Of a stretch of DNA of 64,000 nucleotides, positions 58,236 through 64,000 are shown in pieces (position 1 is the stretch's first letter; each line of letters starts with the position of its first letter). Both the position numbers and the translations under genes were made by a program. The notes beneath the pieces are model-generated. The model was not told the DNA's origin. It worked only from the letters and a program-made list of their open reading frames with translations, and made no database searches. Source of the DNA: Luteitalea sp. (GTDB lineage Bacteria > Acidobacteriota > Vicinamibacteria > Vicinamibacterales > Vicinamibacteraceae); NCBI GenBank assembly GCA_009377495.1, contig WHTZ01000012.1, positions 52,270 to 116,269 on the forward strand. Reading direction: 5' to 3'.

Positions 58236-58901
58236 ATGATTCGCCTTGAAAACATCGAAAAAGTCTATCGGACCGACCGGATTGAAACGGTGGCCCTGAC
58301 CAACATCAACCTGGAGGTCGACGAAGGCGAGTTCATCTCTGTCATGGGTCCATCCGGATGCGGGAAGAGCACGCTGCTCAACCTGATTGGCCTGCTCGAC
58401 GTTCCGACCGAGGGCCACGTGCAGTTGGACGGCGCGCCCATCACGACTTACCGCGATCGGCAGCTCGCCGCTATCCGGAATCGCGAGATCGGGTTCGTTT
58501 TTCAGACGTTTCATCTCGTAAGCGATCTGTCGGTTCTGGATAACGTGCAGATCCCGCTGCTCTATCGACGGATGTCGAATCGTGAACGACGCGAACGCGC
58601 GCTCGAGGCGCTCGACCGCGTAGGGCTGAGCGCTCGCGTACACCACTTCCCGTCACAGCTTTCCGGAGGCCAACAGCAGCGCGTCGCCATTGCCCGCGCC
58701 ATCGTCGGCAGACCGCGCATTCTGCTGGCCGATGAGCCCACGGGTAACCTCGACTCCCATATGGGCGAGGAGATCATGGGCCTCCTCGAGGATCTCAACC
58801 GCGGCGAGCGCACGACGATCGTGATGGTGACGCACGACCAGCAGAAGGCAGAGCGAACGGCGCGCATCGTGCGCTTGTTCGACGGTCGACAGGTGAATTA
58901 G
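58236..58901 (+). CDS. MacB/LolD-type ABC transporter ATP-binding protein
   Basis: A 221-residue ATPase. Walker A GPSGCGKST, Q-loop FQTFHLV, signature LSGGQQQRVAIARAI, Walker B LLADEPTGNLD and H-loop VTHD are all present. LNLIGLLDVPTEGHV and the short length are typical of LolD/MacB ATPases. It lies 3 bp after the adaptor gene and 15 bp before the first permease. Confidence 0.93.
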   Translation: MIRLENIEKVYRTDRIETVALTNINLEVDEGEFISVMGPSGCGKSTLLNLIGLLDVPTEGHVQLDGAPITTYRDRQLAAIRNREIGFVFQTFHLVSDLSVLDNVQIPLLYRRMSNRERRERALEALDRVGLSARVHHFPSQLSGGQQQRVAIARAIVGRPRILLADEPTGNLDSHMGEEIMGLLEDLNRGERTTIVMVTHDQQKAERTARIVRLFDGRQVN

Positions 58902-58916
58902 CCCTAGGACTGTTCG

Positions 58917-60179
58917 ATGCTTCGACATTATCTAACCCTGGCCGTCAAGGTCCTGTTGCGGCGAAAGTTCTTCACCTTCATCAGCCTGTTCGGCATCAGC
59001 TTCACGCTGCTCGTGTTGATGGTGGCGACCGCCATGCTCGACCATACCTTCGCGCCGATGCCCCCCGAGACGCGGCAGGACCGCACACTGAACGTCGTTC
59101 GGGCGGCCATGTACGGTCCGAGCGATACGTCAGTTAGCTCGGCTGGGTTCGAGCTCTTCGACCGGTACGCCCGCGACCTTCCGGGTGTCGAGCGGCTTTC
59201 AATCTATTCGAGCGTTGGAGTCGTCCACTCGTACATCAAGGGCGAGAAAATCGAGTCGAGCCTCAAACGTACTGATGGCGAGTTTTGGCAGATCCTCGAC
59301 TTCAGTTTCATTGAAGGGGGCCCGTACTCGACAGAAGACGTCGACCAGGCGCGCTTCGTCGCCGTCATCAACGAGACGACCCGCCGGAAGTTCTTCGGCA
59401 CCCAACCAGCGGTCGGCAAAAGCCTCGAAGCCGACCGGCAGCGGTTCCGCGTCATTGGCGTCGTCGAAGACGTGTCCAGACTTCGCTCCGTTCCGTTCGC
59501 CGACATTTGGGTGCCGTACACGACTCTACAGTCGGATGGCTACAAGCGGGGCCTGTTAGGCAACTTCAACGCCATGGCGCTCGCCACGGATCGGTCGGCG
59601 TTGCCCCAGATTCGAGATGAGTTTCGGTCACGGCTCGACCGCGTCGAGCTACCAGATCCAAAGGAATCCACGACGCTGGTGGCGCCGTTCGAGACGCACT
59701 TCGAGTCTTACGCTCGCGATATCGGCGGGGCACAGAAGTGGGCGTCGGAAAAGGATCCGAACAGCCAAGGCTGGAAGCTCACGCTCGTGCTGTCGGTCGC
59801 GGCCGTGCTGTTCATGCTGCTGCCGACGGTCAACCTGATCAACCTCAACATGAGCCGCATCATGGAGCGTGCCTCCGAGATCGGCGTCCGAAAGGCGTTC
59901 GGCGCGTCGTCCCAAACGCTCGTCGGTCAGTTCATCGTCGAGAACGTTCTTCTCACACTCGTAGGTGGCTTGGTCGGGCTGGTGCTCTCGGCCCTCGTCT
60001 TGCGCGCGATCAGCGAGAGTGGCCTCATTCAGTACGCGACATTCGAGCTCAACCTGCGGGTGTTCGGTTACGCCCTCGCCTTCGCGCTGCTCTTCGGGCT
60101 CATCTCAGGCGTCTATCCGGCCTGGCGCATGTCACGTCTCCATCCAGTCGACGCGCTCAGAGGAGGCGCCGCGCGATGA
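58917..60179 (+). CDS. MacB-type ABC permease 1
   Basis: A 420-residue permease: one N-terminal helix (LLRRKFFTFISLFGISFTLLVLMVATAML), a periplasmic MacB-core domain (residues about 40-270; VAVINETTRRKFFG, RVIGVVEDVSRL) and three C-terminal helices with the FtsX loop ERASEIGVRKAFGASSQTLVGQF. It ends RMSRLHPVDALRGG. It overlaps permease 2 by 4 bp, suggesting that the two form a heterodimer. Confidence 0.9.
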   Translation: MLRHYLTLAVKVLLRRKFFTFISLFGISFTLLVLMVATAMLDHTFAPMPPETRQDRTLNVVRAAMYGPSDTSVSSAGFELFDRYARDLPGVERLSIYSSVGVVHSYIKGEKIESSLKRTDGEFWQILDFSFIEGGPYSTEDVDQARFVAVINETTRRKFFGTQPAVGKSLEADRQRFRVIGVVEDVSRLRSVPFADIWVPYTTLQSDGYKRGLLGNFNAMALATDRSALPQIRDEFRSRLDRVELPDPKESTTLVAPFETHFESYARDIGGAQKWASEKDPNSQGWKLTLVLSVAAVLFMLLPTVNLINLNMSRIMERASEIGVRKAFGASSQTLVGQFIVENVLLTLVGGLVGLVLSALVLRAISESGLIQYATFELNLRVFGYALAFALLFGLISGVYPAWRMSRLHPVDALRGGAAR

Positions 60180-61429
60180 CCCGTCATTTGTTTCGCCTTA
60201 TCTGGAACCGGAAGCGCCACAATTTCCTCCTGACGCTCGAGATCCTCTGCTCGTTTCTCGTGCTCTTCGCCGTGGTGCTCGTGTCGATCCATTACGTGAA
60301 CAATTGGCGGCAGCCGGTTGGTTACGACATCGACCGGGTGTGGAGCATCAGCGCGGGCCTTCTCGACCGGGCGGAAGACCCGGAAGTCAATCGTTCCCGT
60401 AGCCGCGAGGCGTTCCGGCAGCTTCTGGCAGAGCTCGAGGCGCTCCCCAATGTCGAAGTCGCGGCCGGTGCCACGACTGCTCCCTACGTCACGTCTACCT
60501 GGACGAGCGGCGACAGGCTGGCAGATGGGCGACATATTCAGCACGGTGTGAACTGGGTCACCGACGATTTTCGGCACACCATCGAGCTCGAGCTGGTGGC
60601 CGGCCGTTGGTTCTCCGCGGAGGACGATGGGGTGAGCTGGACGCCGGTGGTGATCAATCAGCGCCTGGCCCGGATGATTTTTGGCAACCGCGATCCGATT
60701 GGGCGGATCATCCCGTACAGCCGCGCCAGCGCGGAAGAACGGGCTCGGCCCGACTACGAGCCAGACCTTCACCGTATCATTGGTGTCGTCGAAGACTTCC
60801 GGCAGTTTGGCGAGCTCGCCACGCCCGGCAACTTCCTCTTCCATCGGGTACGCCTGGACGTCGCGGACCCGCAGAAAGAATGGCTTCCCAACCGCTTAAT
60901 TGTCCGCGTGACGCCAGGCACAACCGCCGCGTTCGAGGAGACGTTGCTGAACCGCCTGCGGCTCGTGGCACGCGACTGGTCGTTCCAGGTCGAGCCGCTC
61001 GTCGACCTGCGCAAAGAGCAATTGCAACAGTACCTTGCGCCGCTCATTGCGGTCGGCATCGTGGCGGCATTCTTGCTGCTCATGGTGGCTCTCGGACTCA
61101 CCGGTGTGGTCTGGCAGAGCGTGACGCAAAGGACGCAAGAAATTGGGCTACGACGCGCGGGGGGCGCGACGATCGTCAACATCCAGCATCAGGTGCTCGG
61201 TGAGCTGGTCATCATGACCTCGCTCGCCGTACTGGCGGGCGTGCTCCTGGTTGCGCAGATTCCGGCGCTGCCGCTGCCGCCCGATGTGTGGCTGTTCAGC
61301 AACGGCGTGTTCCTCACGGCCATTGTGCTTTCCGCCGCTGCCATCTATCTTTTGACCGTGGCCTGCGGCTGGTATCCGAGTCGCCTTGCCACGACGATTC
61401 AACCGGCCGAGGCGCTGCACTACGAGTAG
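60176..61429 (+). CDS. MacB-type ABC permease 2
   Basis: A 417-residue permease of the same design: N-terminal helix (RKRHNFLLTLEILCSFLVLFAVVLVSI), periplasmic core (WTPVVINQRLARMIFGNRDPIGRII, RIIGVVEDFRQFG), three C-terminal helices (AAFLLLMVALGLTGVVWQS; QRTQEIGLRRAGGATIVNI) and the end WYPSRLATTIQPAEALHYE. Start ATG 60176 overlaps permease 1 and has AGAGGAGG upstream. A longer frame from 59738 lies inside permease 1 and is rejected. Confidence 0.9.
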   Translation: MTRHLFRLIWNRKRHNFLLTLEILCSFLVLFAVVLVSIHYVNNWRQPVGYDIDRVWSISAGLLDRAEDPEVNRSRSREAFRQLLAELEALPNVEVAAGATTAPYVTSTWTSGDRLADGRHIQHGVNWVTDDFRHTIELELVAGRWFSAEDDGVSWTPVVINQRLARMIFGNRDPIGRIIPYSRASAEERARPDYEPDLHRIIGVVEDFRQFGELATPGNFLFHRVRLDVADPQKEWLPNRLIVRVTPGTTAAFEETLLNRLRLVARDWSFQVEPLVDLRKEQLQQYLAPLIAVGIVAAFLLLMVALGLTGVVWQSVTQRTQEIGLRRAGGATIVNIQHQVLGELVIMTSLAVLAGVLLVAQIPALPLPPDVWLFSNGVFLTAIVLSAAAIYLLTVACGWYPSRLATTIQPAEALHYE

Positions 61430-61632
61430 GGCGCGGCTTCCGCCTTCGCGCTTCGCGCTTCGGCGAGACTCGCCACGGCGGCCCGCGAGACGCGGGCCGC
61501 TAACCAGCGCACTGGCTTGTCGGGTCCCGCCGGGACCCGACCGGGGCGGAGGCGGTTAGCCGCGCCGTCGCAGGATACAGACGACAGACGACGGCGCCCC
61601 TAAAGGGGCACCCTACAAAGGGGCGCCCTCCC
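61427..61632. repeat. Cluster of REP-like palindromic elements before the response regulator
   Basis: The 212-bp gap 61430-61641 holds no gene. It contains TAGGGCGCGGCTTCCGCC (61427-), GCCCGCGAGACGCGGGC, GGGTCCCGCCGGGACCC, GGTTAGCCGCGCCGTCG (61555-) and GGCGCCCCTAAAGGGGCACC followed by a GGGGCGCCCT copy (61593-61632). The left part looks like one element split by other palindromes. Confidence 0.75.
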
Positions 61633-61641
61633 TGAATCTCC

Positions 61642-63012
61642 ATGATCCTGATCGTTGACGATGACCGCTCGGTGACTGCGTCGTTGGCACTGGTGCTGAA
61701 GCAGGCCGGGTTCGTGTCGCACGCGGCGGGATCGCCCGAAGAGGCTCTCGACTTCCTGCAGCAGCAGCCCTGTCAGCTCGTCATTCAGGACATGAACTTC
61801 TCGCGGCGCACGTCGGGTGAAGAGGGGCTCACGCTTCTGCAGGAGATCAAGGCTCGCACGCCCGCCGTCCCGGTGGTGCTCATCACGGCGTGGGGCTCGA
61901 TCGCACTCGCCGTCGACGGGATGAAAGCGGGCGCCGCCGACTTCATCACCAAGCCCTGGACCAACCAGCAGATTCTGCAAACCGTGCGGACCGCGCTCGG
62001 CCTCGTCGCCTCACGCTCGCAAACCGACGAGCGCACGCTCACGCGCGAGGAGCTCGACCGCCGTTATGACTTTGGTGATCTCGTCAGCCGCAATCCGCGA
62101 ATGCTCAAGATTCTCCAGCTCGCCGGGCGTGTCGCGTCCACTGACGCGTCGGTCCTCGTCACCGGCGAGAGCGGCACGGGTAAAGAGCTGGTCGCGGAAG
62201 CCCTCCACCGGAACAGTCGCCGCGCGGACAAGCCCTTCGTCAAGGTGAATCTCGGCGGTATCTCCTCGTCGCTCTTCGAGAGTGAGATGTTCGGCCACGT
62301 GCGCGGCGCGTTCACCGACGCACGCCACGATCGCAAGGGACGCTTCGAGGTCGCGCACCGCGGCACGATCTTCCTCGACGAGATCGGCGACCTGGATCCG
62401 GCCTCTCAGGTAAAGCTCCTGCGCGTCCTGCAAGATCGCTCCTTCGAGGTGCTCGGGTCGAGCCACGGCCGCGAGGTCGACGTCCGAGTCGTGTCTGCGA
62501 CCAACCGCAATCTTGCCGAGACGGTAGCCCGCGGCGAGTTCCGTGAGGATCTGCTCTATCGGATCAACCTCATCGCGTTCCACCTGCCACCGTTGCGAGA
62601 GCGTCCAGATGACATTCCCATTCTCGCCACCCGATTCTTGCAGACGACGGCGCAGGTGTATCGGCGTGGACCACTCACGCTGAGCGGCACGGCAACACGA
62701 TTCCTACAGACCCAGCCTTGGCCAGGCAACGTGCGCCAGCTCCGCCAATGGATCGAGCGCGCCGTGCTCGTGACGGGACGCGATGTGCTCGAGGTCGACG
62801 ACTTCACCATGACGGGCGAGATGGAACGTGACAGATCGTCCGGCGATCCGCTCCCGCCGGTCGGCACGATGACGGTGGACGAGATCGAGCGAGCCGTGAT
62901 CCTCAAAGCCATGCGGCACCACGCTGGCAACATCAGCCGGGCCGCTGACGCGCTCGGCTTGAGCCGCGCCGCGCTCTACCGCCGTCTGGAAAAGTACGGG
63001 ATCACCACTTGA
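61642..63012 (+). CDS. Sigma-54-dependent NtrC-type response regulator
   Basis: A 456-residue regulator. The receiver domain has DDD at 6-8 and the phospho-acceptor D50 (VIQDMNFS), with K near IITKPW. The AAA+ domain has Walker A GESGTGKE, GAFTDA in the sigma-54 contact loop (canonical GAFTGA), FLDEIGDLD and ATNRNL. A Fis-type helix-turn-helix ends the protein (GNISRAADALGLSRAALYRRLEKYGI). It probably activates the upstream exporter genes or a related sigma-54 promoter. Its stop overlaps the kinase start. Confidence 0.94.
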   Translation: MILIVDDDRSVTASLALVLKQAGFVSHAAGSPEEALDFLQQQPCQLVIQDMNFSRRTSGEEGLTLLQEIKARTPAVPVVLITAWGSIALAVDGMKAGAADFITKPWTNQQILQTVRTALGLVASRSQTDERTLTREELDRRYDFGDLVSRNPRMLKILQLAGRVASTDASVLVTGESGTGKELVAEALHRNSRRADKPFVKVNLGGISSSLFESEMFGHVRGAFTDARHDRKGRFEVAHRGTIFLDEIGDLDPASQVKLLRVLQDRSFEVLGSSHGREVDVRVVSATNRNLAETVARGEFREDLLYRINLIAFHLPPLRERPDDIPILATRFLQTTAQVYRRGPLTLSGTATRFLQTQPWPGNVRQLRQWIERAVLVTGRDVLEVDDFTMTGEMERDRSSGDPLPPVGTMTVDEIERAVILKAMRHHAGNISRAADALGLSRAALYRRLEKYGITT

Positions 63013-64000
63013 GCCTGCGCAGCCGACTCACCGCCTACGTCATCGCTCTGCACGTCATCTTTGCCGCGCTCGCGGTTGCGCTGCTGCTCCGCCATCCCAT
63101 CTGGCTGTTTGCAATTGAAGCGGTCTTCATCGGATCTCTGCTCGTTGGTCTCAAGCTCACCCGCGATTTCGTTCACGGCTTCGCCCTGCCACAAGAGGTA
63201 GCCAGACTGCTGCGGGATCGGGAGCTCACGGCGCGTCTGCGCGAAGTGGGCCAACCCGAGTTGGATACGCTCATTGGTGTTTATAACCGGATGGTCGACG
63301 ATCTCCGCGGTGAGCGCACGCGGCTCGAGGAGCAGCACCAGTTCCTGGCCAAGCTGGTCCAGGCGTCGCCCGCCGGCATCATCATCCTCGACTTCGACGG
63401 ACGTGTGAGCAGCGCCAATCCGGCGGCCGAACGTCTCCTTGACCTGACCGTGGCGGAGCTGACGGCACGCAGGCTGGAGGAGCTGGCGTCACCGCTCGCA
63501 CAAGGGCTCGCCGCGTTGCCCGCCAGCGAGACGCGCGTCGTCGGCCTGAGCGGATCTCGACGCATGCGGTGTCATCACGGCACGTTCCTCGATCGCGGAT
63601 TTCGTCGAAGCTTCCTTCTCATCGATGAGCTGACCGAGGAGCTCCGGCAATTCGAGAAGGCCGCATACGAAAAGTTGATCCGCGTGATGTCGCACGAGGT
63701 CAACAACACGGTCGGGGCATCCAACTCGCTCCTGCAATCGAGCCTGGCCTATGCCGGGGAGCTTGGTGAGGCGAGTCGCGCGGACTTCGAAGGCGCCATC
63801 GCGGTCGTGATCGAGCGCACTGAGCAACTCAACCGCTTCATGCGAAGCTTTGCGGATGTCGTGCGACTGCCGGCGCCGATTACGCAACCCTGCGATGTCC
63901 TTCCCATGCTCGAGGCCGCCTCCACGCTCCTCTCCGCGGATCCCGCCAACGCGGCCATTGTGTGGCGCTGGGACGTCCGTGATCCGCTGCACGCCCTTGC
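63009..64000 (+). CDS. Sensor histidine kinase, 3' part outside the window
   Basis: The frame opens at a TTG (63009) overlapping the regulator stop by 4 bp and runs to the window end (330 codons). Two N-terminal helices (LTAYVIALHVIFAALAVALLL; LFAIEAVFIGSLLVGL) form a short sensor. Then come a HAMP-like segment, a PAS-like domain (ASPAGIIILDFDGRVSSANPAAERLLDL) and a H-box, MSHEVNNTVGASNSLLQ. The ATPase domain begins but is cut. It should phosphorylate the adjacent NtrC-type regulator. Confidence 0.88.
   Translation, partial: MSLRSRLTAYVIALHVIFAALAVALLLRHPIWLFAIEAVFIGSLLVGLKLTRDFVHGFALPQEVARLLRDRELTARLREVGQPELDTLIGVYNRMVDDLRGERTRLEEQHQFLAKLVQASPAGIIILDFDGRVSSANPAAERLLDLTVAELTARRLEELASPLAQGLAALPASETRVVGLSGSRRMRCHHGTFLDRGFRRSFLLIDELTEELRQFEKAAYEKLIRVMSHEVNNTVGASNSLLQSSLAYAGELGEASRADFEGAIAVVIERTEQLNRFMRSFADVVRLPAPITQPCDVLPMLEAASTLLSADPANAAIVWRWDVRDPLHAL

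Noticed and set aside
59738..60175. Upstream extension of MacB-type permease 2
   Set aside because: It lies wholly inside permease 1 in another frame; the ATG at 60176 has a good ribosome site.
61427..61632. tRNA gene suggested by several adjacent stems
   Set aside because: The stems do not form a cloverleaf and no TTCRANY T-loop sequence is present.

Overview
The window is a high-GC bacterial chromosome segment that looks like Acidobacteriota, probably a Vicinamibacterales-type lineage. This rests on gene content: a VWFA-type secreted protein of the kind common in acidobacteria, two ABC permeases of the acidobacterial orphan MacB/FtsX type (one intact, one decayed), a BlaR-like M56 protease carrying TonB-like C-terminal domains, and NtrC-regulated MacB-type exporters. 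No rRNA, tRNA, CRISPR array or recognisable transposase was seen. Placement below phylum level is an inference.

Layout. 1-4.1 kb (minus): uvrB, mlaE and the start of mlaF, preceded by a VWFA protein. 4.2-13.7 kb: a TrkA-N/DHH phosphoesterase, a Cys/Met PLP enzyme, a patatin-like protein lacking the nucleophile serine, greA, a SpoU-type rRNA methyltransferase overlapping rarA, a ferritin-like protein and mutL. 13.7-21.2 kb is the accessory part. The kef-type antiporter gene is intact, but its last 324 bp plus the downstream repeat occur again at 20.7-21.1 kb. The 5.2 kb between the copies holds a truncated glutamate dehydrogenase remnant, a frameshifted membrane protein gene, a three-gene operon of secreted proteins (a predicted LAS-fold metallopeptidase and two tandem paralogues) and a broken ABC permease whose 5' end is cut off exactly at the second kef copy.

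21.2-38.0 kb (mostly minus) is housekeeping: ppdK, glyS, glyQ, recO, then mgtE, era, a CorC-type transporter, ybeY, phoH, aspS and hisS. The recO-glyQ-glyS-ppdK and phoH-ybeY-corC-era blocks look like one widespread cluster split by mgtE and a PP2C phosphatase gene. 38.2-44.4 kb (plus) is an amino-acid operon: pheA, ilvD, ilvB, ilvH and ilvC, several joined by ATGA overlaps.

44.4-56.9 kb is mixed: a beta-lactamase-like serine hydrolase, a full-length orphan ABC permease, an Rpn-type nuclease, a TPR lipoprotein, a BlaI/BlaR-TonB pair with a visible operator, a Phd/VapB-VapC toxin-antitoxin pair with a palindromic operator, moaA and a secreted GH10 xylanase. 56.9-64 kb (plus) is an exporter locus: a membrane fusion protein, an ATPase, two MacB-type permeases, a sigma-54 response regulator and a histidine kinase cut by the window end.

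Short palindromic repeats (core GGCGCGGCT/AGCCGCGCC or GGCGCCCCT/AGGGGCGCC) and a separate repeat containing CCACGAAGGACACGAAG sit in many gaps between genes.
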